Source: Megaleporinus macrocephalus
Lineage: Eukaryota > Chordata > Actinopteri > Characiformes > Anostomidae
Assembly (NCBI GenBank): GCA_021613375.1
Contig: CM038714.1
Location: 40,467,123-40,531,122 of the forward strand
Reading direction: 5' to 3'
Length of the DNA stretch: 64,000 nt
Shown here: piece by piece, positions 12,497 through 25,949 of the stretch
How positions within the stretch are numbered: the stretch's first letter is position 1
Layout of the letters: each line of letters begins with the position of its first letter
Notes under the pieces: model-generated
The model's input: only the letters and a program-made list of their open reading frames with translations
What the model was told of the DNA's origin: nothing
Databases searched by the model: none
Program-made: the position numbers and the translations under genes

Positions 12497-14082
12497 GACC
12501 AGACCTGAGAGTCGCAGCAGTTTTTCTCCAAAGATGTTCAGGTTTGAGTTTTGAAGCTAGGTTAGGTCCCCCTCTGATCAAGTATCCGACTGCTGTCTGC
12601 TATAAGCCTGCTTACAGAGCCAAAGCTCAAGAAAGCCAGTCCCTCTAGTAGGATTCTACTGGATACCACAACCTCTGCAAGTCAGGGAGATTCCCCTGTA
12701 AAAGAAAAACCCATACAGGTCAACCTCAGGAGTCCATTCAAGGGATTTGGAAAACATCCGAAAAAGGTCCTCTAGTGACGCACAGGAGTCGGCCAGTCAG
12801 CACAGGATATCTGGGACATTCGTTAAGTCCTCCAATGAGAAGACATCAGGGGAAAAAAAAAAAAAAAGAAGAGTGGCTTCCTCTTCATGGGGTGAGCGAG
12901 AAAAAGAGAAGGAAAGACAGCCAGCAGACTGAAGCCTGAAATCCACACACAGTAAATTAATCATACCTTGCGCTCCCACAGCACTGCTCCTTTCAGTGGC
13001 TGGATCGGGTTGCCTGGCCTCTACTCTTACATGGGAGCTCTTTTTAAAGAGCCTGGAGTGTCCAGGGGCCAGAGCTCCTGAAAACCTATTTCTTTCAGCA
13101 ACTATCAAAGGCTGCCCTGCTCTCAAACAAAAGACAAGTGGCCTTTAAAGGCTGAGGTTTACTACAAATAGCTGAGGTGAAGCAGGAGTGGCGTTCCCAG
13201 AAGCCCGTCTGTTTTTTAGCCCCGGAGGATCGAACGGATCCCTCGTCCCTTGTGGAAGGAGACAGAAAGAGGCTGACAGCGAAGTGAAGCAGGAGGAACT
13301 TGAGCTATGGCTGGAGCTGAAAATGACTCGTGCCCTCAGGAATGCCTCACACACACACACACAGGATCTGGCGGCATGCGTTCGAAAGCAGGAATAGGGC
13401 TGCTGCTGCTTCCGGGAATGCTGTAATCAAAGGAGCAGCCGGCCGGCCTAAACAAACACTTGCTAGGCTATTAACATGGACTTCACAGTCAAAGTGCTGT
13501 CCATATACTAAACCACACACACACACACACAACGGGCTTCCGCTGAAGGGCAGCACTTTAAGAGTGGAGGGAAGAGACGCGTGAGGCATCACACAGGAAG
13601 CCAGCACTGATACTGCCCCTGAAACCTTATAGTACCAGCTGGCAGCAATAGCCTTTACGTAATACATCTACATACCACACTCCAACTACTCTGCCACACC
13701 CGGACACTCTGCTACTTCTTAGTGTCTTGATGTGTCACTATCATGTGGGTACTGATTCTATATCTAGGACTGATTTTTGGCAACAACTTCATATTATGAT
13801 ACATATCAGGACAAAAAAGGTCGATTATCTGATTATTAGATTAACTGTAAACAGCATCTAACGTCTTAGAACAAATGAAAGCCCAAGACAGAATAAGCGA
13901 ACGTCAGGTAATCATGACATCCATGGGAATGGCAATAAAACACTTCTGGAGCAAAGCTTAAACTAACTAGATGCACCACTGCATCACTGGGGACATCTAA
14001 GGGTTAAACCACAGTTTCATCTTAGGCTTTCTTGTGAGTGTGTGTTTCCATTATGTTAAAGGAACAAACCTGAAGAGGAACT
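12497..14082. other. Non-coding with short CA tracts
   Basis: Includes (AC)n runs at about 13349-13364 and 13515-13531, and an A-run near 12849-12866. Moderate GC at 12,950-13,650. Frames at 12747-12932 (+), 12797-13126 (-) and 13347-13667 (-) are low-complexity or antisense to one another and lack splice context. Confidence 0.4.
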
Positions 14083-14090
14083 CCCCCCCC

Positions 14091-14123
<33 letters not shown>
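14083..14123 (+). repeat. C9-A32 homopolymer pair
   Basis: Nine C followed directly by 32 A. The pattern could be the tail of a retroposed sequence lying to its left. I see no recognisable parent, and no target-site duplication was identified. Confidence 0.85.
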
Positions 14124-14125
<2 letters not shown>

Positions 14126-17100
14126 CACATGAAGGTTGGCTGGCTGTCTGGGGATGGGACGTGGACGGAAAATGTCTGAAAGAGAGCAGTTACACAAGAC
14201 GCTTCACATGCAACTGATGCAGACAGGACAGGACCTCAGGAACGTAGGCAGTACAGTATAAGCAGAAAGGAAAAAGAACACAGCTGAGTCTGTGGCTGCT
14301 GAAACCCTGGGCAGGGAATTACAGGGCTCGGGATTTATGAGTGGTGACTGGCTACTTCACTGAGTGTAGTGGCTTGACTCAAAGCCTGTGGCCACTAATT
14401 TTAGCTTTGTCTAGTGGAAGTGGCCAGGATAGCTGCACTATTAATGCCATGACTCTGCGCTTACTCAAGCGCATGTGGGAACATGCTCACGTTTCCCAAG
14501 TGTCCTTTTAACAGAACAATTACTGAAATTCGCTAACTGTCTGCAACTGTACTGGAACGAACAGTAAGAACAACTTCATGCCAACAACAATTAGTCAAAA
14601 CAAGCCATCAAGACAGCGACACTTCATTCATTTGTCCGATTGATGGAATGCGTTCTCCAGCACTCTGAACCATTATGTGGTTGTTCTTTGTACTCGGAAT
14701 AAAAATAATGGGTATATAATGCATTTCAGTTATGAGGGAGCCATAAAAGTCCCCAATAAACACAAGGGCAGTGCCCTTACAGAAGAAAGCAAGAACTTTC
14801 CCAAAGCCTTGTGTTACAGTATGATTAAGGCATTACCTTCCAGGAATCCCAGGATCTGTTCTCCCTCAAACAAGCCAACCCAACAATAATAAGAACACAG
14901 CTATGGAACAGCACAATTAGAAAAACTGACAGCTTCCCGAACTTCCAGCTGATTAGATTCCTTTCTAAAAGATCAAGAACACCATGTGTGACTTCAGAGA
15001 ACAGGTGTGATCTTGGGAGGCAATCAGAAACATTCAATTAGTCTCTCAAAGCTCAGTCTTCTCCCCGGAAGAAATCCTACCTTATAGTACGAACTGAAAG
15101 GCAGTACTTCCACATCAGGTTCAGCATGGCCAGGGCATTTCTTGCCTGGTTGCTCCAGATACGTCTTCAACAAGTCGAAAGAGTGTCGATCCAAAAGGAA
15201 AAGGAAAACATGAAGGCTGGAGCGGTCTATGAGGCGAGTGTATGAGTGTACACTGTGTAGTCAAGCGTCTCCACCCCTAGCATCCAGACAAGCCTCTCCT
15301 TCCCTTCTTTCCTCACTTGACCACAAACCGTGTCCCTCTCTTGAGAAGCCCCCCGAGGAGAACGAGGCAGTGAAAGAAATGACTAATTCATTTTCTCCCA
15401 GTTCAAGTTACTGCAGTTGTTGCCGGTGATGAACAGTGTGTTTGCTTTGCTCAAGTTTTGAAGCCAAACCAAACTGCTCCCTTCTGGGAGGAGAGTTTCT
15501 AGCAGGGCTCTGGGATTACCAAGTAAGGCCAGCAGCTGAGCGGCCCACTACAGATCTTACACAAGCTGCAGTTTATGTCTTTGTGGTCAAACATACAATG
15601 AGATAAAGGCAGAGAATGTGATCTATTTATTTATTTATACTTTCTGATATACTCAATAGCAGTCAACAAATCAAATGCTCCAACAATAAAAATAAAAAAA
15701 TTATAATTAACTGTGGAGGTCACAGGTCTGTAAAAACCCCGTCCAATTGGAAAGTCTACCTGGAAAGTTTACAACCAAGTCTACAACAAGTGTTTTCCCT
15801 GTATCCATATATTAACATCCGAATTTTACATCAGTTGAGTCATCTTCCAACTCTTCCTATTGCGAATTGGAGATCTATATATTAAGATTCAAGTTTTTGT
15901 TGCACTCGATAAAAGGAATGTATGTTTCATACTGTGGACACAAATCATACAAACCAGAGCTGAATGTAAAACCAGCAATCTATATATAAATATAGAGATA
16001 TATTTTTTAAACAGGGGTTTACCTCCTAATAAAACCCACCCACACAAGCACTCTTTATTTTATCTCATGAACATGCAAAAACACACTAACACATAGCCAT
16101 GTGTTGTCAAGAGTGGTCCAAAGCAAGTATGTTGCCATTCTTTCGCAACAATCACATTTTCCAAGCTGACACATCAATTAGACGTGCAACCAGATCTCAT
16201 GCATCACATCGGCAGCACTTACTGGGTGATGTGTCATGGAAGTGCTGGACATAGCAGTGAATGCAGATGCACATTCGGACACTTCTGTTCTTCAATATAG
16301 TGCAAGAGTAACAGTATATTATTATATAAACATGAAACAAGTCCTAGCAATCTTAAAACCAACACTATTAGCAATGTCTGCCATTGCACTGAACTGCCAC
16401 TCGTAAACACAGTAGGTAAAGAGGCACATCAGAGTTTTGTAAAACGCCTATTTTCAATGAGCTAAAAAGCAGTGTGTGTGGACAAAAGAATAAAAAATAG
16501 AAAAAAAAAACCCATTAAAAACGCTGAAGATTATTGACAATTTAACCCAAAATCTAAATACTTGTGTCTTCAGTTTAAGCAATTTAGATCAAATTTCATT
16601 CTCCATTCAATCTCCTGGCGTATCTGACATCAGATTAAAAACAACCTGTTCAATGTTACAACATGTCCTTAAATTCTGAAAGCTTGTCGTTGCTGTCTGA
16701 GCCTAGTTACAGTTGTTGAGCTTCAATTGGACATTAGATATTTATTTCTGAGATTTTTACTTGTACAGATTTTATCTTGAAATGTTTTAAGTAAAAATTC
16801 ACAGTGAAAGCGCCAGAATTCGAGAAACGTTTCAAACCTGATGTTTGACTAGCAGTACTAGTGTAACAGAACTGTGTGGTTTTGTGAATATTAATTGCAG
16901 GCAAATTCGGAGAATTTAAACAAAATTCAAGTTTTACAATGAAAATGAAATGTATGTTATAAATTATTACAAAACATTGTAGAAAGTAATTGAGTAAGAC
17001 ATGGTGTGACAGTAAAGGTAAAGGGGAATATTTATACATGTATAAGTACTTTTTATAAAAAACATTTATGAAGAGTTAACAAGTACATGTACTTTGTCCT

Positions 17101-18480
17101 CGTCCACCAGTTATGCCTTCTAAGTGGGTTGTTGCATAATGTTGGTTGGACTGAAGTTCTCCTAAACTTTTCTGCCACACTGTGTCCCCAGATTCGATGC
17201 ACTGGTCCCATCATTTGCTGGACAGCTGCTTATGATTAACACAATGCTTTCCATAGAAAATGACTGGGATCTGTTGTGTCTCATTGCCACATCTGACCAA
17301 TGCTGCATCAGGATTAGTTTTCTGGGTTGATGTTAGGGTTAAACTGAGTGCTAGCTTTATAGTTATTGTGCATTTAGTAGATAATCAGTTGAATGCAAGT
17401 TAAAAGACAAGATGACTATCGGAAAAGCATTGACAGTCGTCCATCAGAAAGTGTTACTATGGAAACAAGACTGGGCTAGAGGTGCATAACCAACGCTGGA
17501 ACATTTTCTCAAAACTCTGATCACTTTTTCCAGCTCTACAGCCCCACTCAGCTTAATTTCCTTTGTGTTTCCTTTGTGTTTGAGGGTGGTTTGGCAAGCA
17601 TTTGCAACCAAAAAACAAAGCCAAGAGTGACATGTTTCCCAGAGGAACACGAGGCCAAGTGTGCTGCGAGTTCACCGCCTGAGATATGACACATGGCTTG
17701 ACTTAATCAGTCTTAATAATATGAAATCTGCATTATGATGGATTTGTAATGTGGAAGTGTTGAGTTGTGATTTGTTGTGTGACTGGGTCCAGAGTCACTC
17801 TGAGGAATGGATTTAAGGGACACTCCCACTAGGAGGCTATGAGGTCATCCTCAAATAAAAAATAAAAAAAACTGGAAAAGGCTTATTCTCGGGCTGCCAA
17901 TTAAAACCATACCACGCACTGGCATTGTCAGAGAAACGAAGGAGAACACAAAGAAAGCTGAAGGAGTGGAGAGAAAGCAGAGAACGCATGCAAGAGGTTG
18001 AAGGGTAAAACTCTAAATGTGAGAAAATTAAAGAATGGAAATGAAAGAAGAGAAGGAAATAAAGGAGGCGTAGGAGGAGGAAAATATTAGAGAGAACATG
18101 TGACCAAGGGAAAGCAATATTGGACAGTGCTTCGGGGTGAACTTTTTTGGTTTTTTTTCTAAAGCACTATTGAAGTTTCGGAGAGACTTCAAACAAACAA
18201 CGTTCCCATCCCCTGTGATGCCTTTAATGTTTCATCGTGTTGCTTGTGGAGAGGAATTATAGCTTGCGGCAAAATTTTGAAACTGTACTCCCCTGAAAAC
18301 AGGGAGAGCAAGGGGTGTTTCATCACACGAACACTTTCAGAGTATAAAGTTTGTGAAACTGTTCATGTAAACCAACAAGAACAATGGCCTCAGCCCAATT
18401 CCGGGAAAATCCATGTACAGCAAATTAACAACAATGATTTTCACTCATCTATAAAAAAATATAAAGCCAAGCAACATAGA
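14124..18480. other. Non-coding, no gene supported
   Basis: Mostly unique AT-rich DNA. An open minus-strand stretch near 15076-15250 is discussed under rejected items. Around 17,880-17,945 a block with GGGCTGCCAATTAAAACC and CACTGGCATTGTCAGAG has enhancer-like texture. Purine-rich sequence (GA, GGAA) occupies 17,930-18,110. Confidence 0.4.
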
Positions 18481-18481
18481 C

Positions 18482-18640
18482 AGAAACAGATATTTACAGA
18501 TATACAGACAGACTGACAGAGAGACATACAGACAAACAGTAAAGACAGATAGACAGACAGACAAATACATACATATAAAGCTACAGAGACAGAAAGACAT
18601 GGATGGATGGATGGATGGATACATGATTGGACAGACAGAT
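18482..18640 (+). repeat. CAGA/GATA-rich tract with (GGAT)5
   Basis: Irregular CAGA, GACA and GATA words from 18482, ending in a perfect (GGAT)5 at 18601-18620. Antisense frames here are Cys/Ser/Val-rich artefacts. Confidence 0.8.
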
Positions 18641-19040
18641 AGTAAGACAATAAGACCAACTTACCTATTGACCACACCACAGTCTATAGACAGCAACAAT
18701 GCTGTAACTAGTCAAACTATTGGATTCCTTTATGTCTTTACTTACTTATAATTTAGTTTAAGACAAGATAATGCTTAGACAGCCCAGCAGTGTCTGGTGC
18801 AAATGGCTTCTATCCCTCTCTCGATTACAAAACAAACCACTGAGCATCATTCTGCACATTTAACATACTTGTTAACAGATGTGACACTTCATTCTGTGAA
18901 ATACTGTGTAAAACAAACTGCTGGAGCCTCAACAGCCTTTTCCTTTCACATTAATCTGGAACACACTCCTCAACATAGACATGTCCAACACACACAGCCA
19001 GAGCATCCTCCCTGCTCCCACTCATTAACTTCAACACACT
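18641..19040. other. Non-coding
   Basis: Unique sequence with no recognised element; the 81-codon frame at 18797-19042 (+) ends in the adjacent CA tract. Confidence 0.4.
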
Positions 19041-19041
19041 G

Positions 19042-19061
19042 ACACACACACACACACACAC
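19042..19061 (+). repeat. (AC)10 microsatellite
   Basis: Pure AC run; a second shorter AC run follows near 19163-19175. Confidence 0.9.
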
Positions 19062-19898
19062 CCCTCTTTTAGAAGCCTCCAGCAATTTGGCAGCTGTGAA
19101 CATTTTGGGGAAAAAAGTTCCAGTTTATGACCACAGAGAGCCCGCCCACACAACCTAGTGTAACACACACACACACTGCATCTACACATATGAAATCACA
19201 TCCATATAAGCATGAATAAGCCACAACAGCTTAGAACCTAAGACACTGTCATGTTTATGACTGCCAGTTCACTGGTGATTAACTCTCCGCCAAGGACTGA
19301 ACGAGAGCCAAACTGGACATGAATGAACTGAAAGGCTAGTGTATAGTTTGTGAATGAGGAGGAGTGCCAGTACAGACAATTAATTGGGACCCAAGTGCCA
19401 GCACTTTGGGCCACAGCCTTAACCGGTCTGGTGTCACATTAAGACATTTCAAAAAGCCAAGGTCAAATAAAGCTCAGTGAGATTCTGCACTGCTGGAGTT
19501 AAGAGTTGGAGTTACTATTAAAATGAAGGTAGCTCCCTTAAAATAACCACTTTTAGTTCCCTCCTTTTCATAACCAGCTATTTTTCTGTTTATGTTTGTA
19601 TACATTCAAAAAAAAGTTTTGTCAGAGCTAAACAGGCTGTTTCTCTTACTGTGCCTTGATTTGACTGGCTACATTGTATAGTACCTGATTTAAAAAGAAG
19701 TCCAGGTTGAAAACACCTAATAAAACCTTACATCCTCATAAACTCAATGTGAGTGGGAGGAGCTAAATTCCTCTGGGCTGAAAAGGCACATACATATACA
19801 CATACAGACTATAGTCAGAGCTGAATTCTACACCAAACTCCAGATGTCTACATACTTACATTAAACTCGCTTTTTCAAGAACAACAAAAAACCATAAC

Positions 19899-20000
19899 TA
19901 AAGAACCACCATAAGATGAAAAGTTTCTGTACCCATTTAATATTAGAACCATATGTCCCAGCCAAGAACCATTAGCAATGCTTAGAAAGCATCATACTGC
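19899..20000. repeat. AAAGAACC-type repeat fragment
   Basis: Words TAAAGAACCACC, TTAGAACCATATG and CAAGAACCATTAGC are spaced as in the AAAGAACC/GGTTCTTT repeat seen at 5362 and 23270. Ends not defined. Confidence 0.35.
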
Positions 20001-20009
20001 TGATGTGAT

Positions 20010-21585
20010 AAGCGGCAGCCCACCAGTGTGCATACGTGTATGTGTGAGCATATGTATGATGACTACTACGCAGTTTCATGCATCCCACTGAACACGACGC
20101 CTGAAATCACAGTAATTAACACATTCATAAATGTTTGCATAAACAGATCATATCACAACAGCATGGAAAAGTCCAATGCATCATGAAACCACACATTTCA
20201 CCACAATTTAATTAGGTTGGTATTATTCAGAATAGTTTCAAACCGGAATTCTGTGAAACTATATGCAACAAGAAAAGATTCTTGCGTGTACAACACACTT
20301 AAATAAATGAAGCTGGTATTGATCATAACACAGCATTGATATTTATTGTTTGTGTAAATCCTACTGCCCAAAATATACATACCGTACATAAAGAAAAACA
20401 TGTAAATCATTTTCTGCATCATTTGAATGCAGCACCTGCCGTTTACATTGAACGGATGAACAGAAATGCTAAAAATAGCTTGGAAAAAATTCTGGTTGAC
20501 TTAAATTGAAAATAAAAAAGGTTTTTGCCTCTCCTGTAAAGTTGCCATTTGGAGATAAATAAGAATAAAAAAGAAAAAATTGAAAAAAAAAATAAATAAA
20601 AAAAAATCAAAGTGCCATTTAACACCTATATTTGTTTAAAAAAAATAGAGACCGGTTGACCAATACTATCAATTGATATCCACCGTGCAATTGTATCCAT
20701 ACCAGCGAATCCTAACATTTAGCATGAGAATTACATTACAACACACGAAAAAAAAAGCATTTTCTATGAACAGAATTAATAAATACATACATATACAAAA
20801 ATTCCAAGAATTCGGGATAGCTCTTCCCCCACTGCAACAATATTCGTATTATTTAAAAGTTTCTGTTGTTTGAGTTTAGGAAGCATATATATATAAATCA
20901 TATCTGGAGTCTAAAATTACAATCTAAAACATAAATATTAAGTCATATTGGCGAAAATTATTGGAATTATTCCATTTCTTGCTCCTGAGAACCAGTCAGC
21001 ATTTTCGTTTGGTCCTGAAATGAAGGTTATAATTGATTATAATTAGAGATGTGATGACACACAAATACCACAACTGTCACAGGACAGCAAATGAAAGTAG
21101 TTACTGTGATTTCATCCACTAAACGTGTTCTTAAACATGACACAAGGCAGAATAAACCCAATTTAATAAAATCACAGTAAGGCATGGTCTGGAGAGGTTT
21201 ACTGCTTTATAAAGTGGCGGCCAACATGAAATATGATAAAATGCATAATTGTTCAGAAAATAATTAAATTTAAAATTAATAACAATCGAGACCAAGGTAT
21301 ATAGTCCCCCAAGAGCAGGGTGTCATGGCACAGTAGTACAGAATTTAGTTGTACTAAGGCTGTCATAGGTGTGTGCAATAAGATTTCACTTTTGGAACTA
21401 AGCGGTTTAAAATACGACGCATTTACAACACAGAAGTAAAACAGTAACAGCAACACATTTACCAAATATTTCTCATTAAAATTCACCAAAACAGCCAAAA
21501 GTCAATTTCTAGGAAGACAAACAGACTTCAATATTTTGTGGTAGAGACTTTCGCTGTTGTTGATTCTAAAATTCACACCCCTAAT
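20010..21585. other. Strongly AT-rich non-coding DNA
   Basis: Multiple poly-A and poly-T runs (20560-20650) and short TA words, with no element ends recognised. Frames in this stretch are AT-rich (Phe/Tyr/Ile/Lys) chance frames. Confidence 0.45.
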
Positions 21586-21589
21586 GCAC

Positions 21590-22230
21590 ACTGATTGCAG
21601 GAGGGTTAGCGGAGCGCTCGCTCTCGCTTTTCGCGGGATCCGTCTTCTAAACTTCAAAAGGCTTTGAGCCGCCTACTTAAGCAGCTGAGGGGAATATCAA
21701 TGACCTGCTCCCTTCATTTGCATACGGAAGCGATCCTGTGTTTGTCCCCTTCTCTCTGTGCTGCTCACATTAAGTGTGAAATGGGTTCGAAGTGGTCCCC
21801 GCCCCTTCATATAGCAGTCTCTCGACCGAATACTTAACAGCCCCCCAGTATATGCATACTGATAATGCATACGGAAGAGACATAGGTGGGGGAGGGGGCT
21901 ACCCAATCTGTGTGTAATTATTCTTCAGTAAATAATAATACGTAGTTATCTACTGTACTACAACACCTTCGAAGAGGCGGGTCGTGTAGCAAATTGCAGG
22001 GGGATCGGTTTAGAACTAAATCATCAGCGCTGAATAAAAGAGGACCAACAAAGCTCCTAACAGCTCATGTGTTTGGACAGCTTCTAATTAACAGTGATTC
22101 AAACACGCATCAGTTTAACACGCAGCTGAGCCGGGAAAGCAGTTAGTTGTTCACCACTGAGAGGAGCGCTCATTCAAACCAATATGCAATCTCAGCGATT
22201 GTTCAACTATAGCCAGGTTTTACAACAAGA
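21590..22230. promoter_or_regulatory. GC-richer block with duplicated TGCATACGGAAG
   Basis: This segment is clearly richer in GC and CpG than its flanks (GCGGAGCGCTCGCTCTCGC, TTCGCGGGATCC). The 12-mer TGCATACGGAAG occurs twice, at 21719-21730 and 21866-21877. The first copy is preceded by ATT to give ATTTGCAT, the octamer (POU) word; the second gives TAATGCAT. In both an ETS-like CGGAAG follows at the same distance. A paired POU/ETS arrangement suggests an enhancer or promoter. No exon or clear TSS was seen. Confidence 0.35.
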
Positions 22231-23265
22231 CGTGTGGTTTGGAGAACTTAAAAATGATGGACCAGTTTTAAAAAAAGCACTGCCAGATTGATGTAGGCAT
22301 TAAGAGAAAATAAGGTGGTGGTAACACATTTACTCATTCATCAACAGGGATCACAGATTACAGCTTTTTACCGCTTATATGACATGAGGTGTGGGTTTCC
22401 TTTGCATGCACGCTGCATGTGCAGGTAGCAATTTTGGGAACAAACCTAAATATGACATTTATACATATTTTAGTGCATCTATATTAATTGACGGAGATTA
22501 AAATGCATAAAAAAGTCTAAAAGTACTAAAAAAATATTAAAATAAAATAAATAAACAATAGCTTTGCATTCAAATGTGCAGAAATCAGTTGTACTCTGTA
22601 CTCAAGTTAACAAGTTTCAGGTAAAACAGTAACAGCATGTCAGTTAACCAGGCCGGTTCAAACTCTACATGCAATTAACCTACTTAACTATGACCTGATT
22701 TGGCCCTACATTGTTTTTTTAATCGTACAGAACAATAGAATGAGTGTTGATCACTTTATAAAAGTTCTTTTGCTTCTACACCCAAAACAAAACGTGCCAC
22801 AAATCATTCGTTGAGCAAAAACACAGAAGAACCACCAACGTTTCATACAGAAGCACACTCATGAATGAGAAATATTTACTGACATTAACAGGTTATCAAG
22901 CGATCTCCAGCCCTGGTGCACTCTTTTTAACCCGTTTTCAACCATGTTAAAGATGCCACTTCCAGTTAAGTCATTTAAGGACAGACAGCCAGTGAAAGGA
23001 GGAGTAACGGCGATGATGGTTGAAGCTCTTGGCAAGTGATAACGACGGTTGGTGCCTTCCAGCAACAAAAGAAGTGAAGCAAAACAGTTAACACTAGAGC
23101 CTTGCTTTCCACCTCTCGAAACAGATCCTGGCAAAGGGATGAACTTTAACGCTCGCAACTGAAGAGGGAGCTAGAGGGACTGTGTGGTTTCTGGTGGGCC
23201 CTTTAATAACCTTTCAACTCAGTGGAAGTCTTTGACCTTTGAAAGCTTCATCACACTTGCACATC
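22231..23265. other. Non-coding, no feature recognised
   Basis: AT-rich; the 99-codon minus frame at 22859-23158 has no domain or splice context. TTTGACCTTTGAAAG (about 23232) resembles a nuclear-receptor half-site, not more. Confidence 0.4.
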
Positions 23266-23269
23266 ATAT

Positions 23270-23520
23270 CTATAAAAACGGTTTCCTATATAACCTTTCA
23301 CTGAAGGGTTCTTAAGAGTAACTTTCTAGGATCACGGCAAAAATCCTTACCTCCACCTTTGGAGAACCTTTTAAAAGATTGAAGATCTTACATAAAACAT
23401 AGATAGAATTAGTAAACTGGCAGAGAACCTTTATTTCACATCAAGTTACTCGCACAAACCTTAAACATGGTTCTTTATACGACTGCCATTGTTCTAGGAA
23501 CCCTATGTGGCAGCCTATTT
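23270..23520. repeat. GGTTCTTT/AAAGAACC MITE-like repeat
   Basis: Contains AAGGGTTCTTAAGAG, GAGAACCTTTTAAAAG, CAGAGAACCTTTATTTC and CATGGTTCTTTATACG in alternating orientation, giving a partly self-complementary element. It is related to fragments at 5362 and 19899. Boundaries are approximate. Confidence 0.45.
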
Positions 23521-24035
23521 TTAAAAGCAGACCAGAGATCAGGCAGGGATTAGACTGCGACTGATACATTGGATTGCCAATAATAGGCAGCCAATGTTGA
23601 TAACATATAGTTTTACTGGTATAAATTTATCACTTCTAATGTGCTGATAATTACTGACTATTTTTGGTCTCAGTGTTTTATCAGTGTTTTAAGCCCCTCA
23701 CCACTGCCTTTAACACTGAATCCCAAAACACTGAACTAAATAACACACTCTATTGTTGCAGCAGTAAAAAGAAGACCAGAGTGAAGTGAAGGTCAAGCTA
23801 GAAGGGGATTTCTCTGCACCTACCACACAGTGGAACAGTGCAGCTGGGTTAGGGTTAGCAGCATAGCTTATATTATACTATTCACATGAAGGATGGGGGA
23901 GGGGAGTGATTTCTAAGGCCCTGCAGGTTTCACAAAGATCCCAAGAGACCACCAAAGCCAAACCAATGTATACAACCTAAATAATTACACTGCACTTTTC
24001 ATGCAAACCTTACAACGCAAAGGTAATCTTCACTC

Positions 24036-24041
<6 letters not shown>

Positions 24042-24067
<26 letters not shown>
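24042..24067 (+). repeat. (TA)n microsatellite
   Basis: Thirteen TA units preceded by a short TG run. Confidence 0.95.
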
Positions 24068-24069
24068 CA

Positions 24070-25940
24070 GGATGGTCCAACACCAAGTCTACAAGCTAGG
24101 CAATTCTCCTCCTTTAAATGTACACTCACTTAAAAAGGGTGCACTGGTTAGGAACAAGGCCCTAAAAACAAATATTTTTGACTGATAACTGATAACATGG
24201 CTTAATACAATTTTTCAGGGCATGTTCAATCCCATGGTTTTGGTTAAGTAGATGCACAATGATATCCTTTAATAATTGTTGGTTAAAAATTGGTGGATGT
24301 TTAGATTTGACCAACACTGGAAACTCCATTGTTACACCTTATAAACTTTAAATGGAAAAAACATGTTTAAAAGTATGAAGATAAACCAAGCTGCACATAC
24401 ACAACCATAAAACAGCTCAATTACAAACTTTAAAACTCTTTAAACTCTTAACTCCAGCTGTTGATCTGAACAGCATCACACTCCTGAATGGGTTTTCTAA
24501 TAAGATGTCTCGTCCAACATTTATTGGCATTTTATCTGTTGATGCCAATAAATCAGTGGAACCTGATGTGGAGCCAATTTTATTGGCCAAATAATATAGC
24601 GACCCCTCCCCCTTTATAGAAAAAACATGTGCATACCTCAAATATCAATATGCATGTACACATTAACCAGGACCAGATCAGCGTGGCAGAACACACGCGT
24701 CCAACATACACTCCGGTTGACCTCACAAAGCCTGACCGAAGCCCCTGAACACAATAGAGACCTTCCAAACAACAATGCAAATACATGCCGGGTCACAGGA
24801 GAGAACAATCGAGCCACATTAAGGCAGCATGACCGCAGTCACCTCAACCACTGACCCCCAGCATTGAAAATTAGGGTGGATCGGTCACTGCATGAGCCAT
24901 GAGCAGTAGAGTCTGAGACTGTTGGTCTAAGATTTGCTCTTTGGGTTGAAGAACAGTTGATTTTACAGTCTAAATTTGCACACCATGTACACATTGCTGA
25001 ATAATAAACATGGTTAAGACATAAAGAGAAAATAATTATAATAAAAGGTATTTGAATAACACAGATTACTAAAACCAGGCTACTGCAAGTTTCTTTCTTT
25101 AGAAACTATTATGTCTTAGAACAGCAACCCGCTGGTACCGGTCTGCCAGGAATGTATTTAAAAAATATGTTTTAGATCAAAATCTAAATTTTATATAATG
25201 ACCTTCTATGGGTGAGCATTAAAGGCTTTAGACATCTGGTTCCCATCCTGACCACTGAACAAATCGGACTTTGTTTACATCTCAACTATTTAGTAATGCC
25301 ACTGTGTTTAAAACAGTGTATGTAATTTTACTTTAAGAGTAAAACAAGATTATTACAATAATAAAGTTTGTTTACATTTGTACTCTCCATTATTTACATA
25401 AGCATCGATTCCACCAACACAACACAAAGTCTCCTGACAGTTACTGTAAGGAGACTTCCCACCATGAAGACCCTTTTCTTACCTTTTGTAGAAGCCACTG
25501 AGAGGTTGCAGGCACAAGAACTGCCAGTAATCCAAACAAAAAGCCTTAAACTTCAACATTTTTAGCGGAGACGGGGAGCCAATATGCAGTCTAGTAACTC
25601 TAGGCTCAGTTTAGCGTCCCACTGCTAACTGTCCACATGGCGTAAACACATGTACACATGCACTGTCATCTCAACACATGGTCGTAAGGTGCATCAGGCA
25701 GTGGAAGAAGCTTCTTGTGGTTTCTGCCTCCATAAATCAATGGTGCTCACAGCTGGACCTTAGCTTCAGTAGTAGTTGTAAATCCAAGCATGAATAAGAA
25801 CGAATGGTGCATCTTTTACTGCTCTATGAAGATGTCAAAGTAATTGACTTCCATTCATCAGCCACACACCCGGCGAAGGTAAAGAAGATACTCTCCTCTC
25901 TCAAAATATCTATTCAAAAGCTTTCTTCACTTTCTCTACT
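24070..25940. other. Non-coding, no feature recognised
   Basis: AT-rich unique DNA. Short frames near 24417-24854 on both strands overlap each other and show no domain. Confidence 0.4.
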
Positions 25941-25949
25941 GTTACTCCA

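Noticed and set aside
13489..13507. CAAAGTGCTGTCCATATAC resembling the miR-17 seed family
   Set aside because: No hairpin partner in the flanks; CA microsatellite adjoins.
15076..15250. Minus-strand frame of about 55 codons ending at an AAG/GTAGGA donor-like site
   Set aside because: The text looks protein-like, but there is no ATG in frame, no polypyrimidine tract and acceptor upstream, the donor is weak, and the opposite strand is also open. Worth one homology search only.
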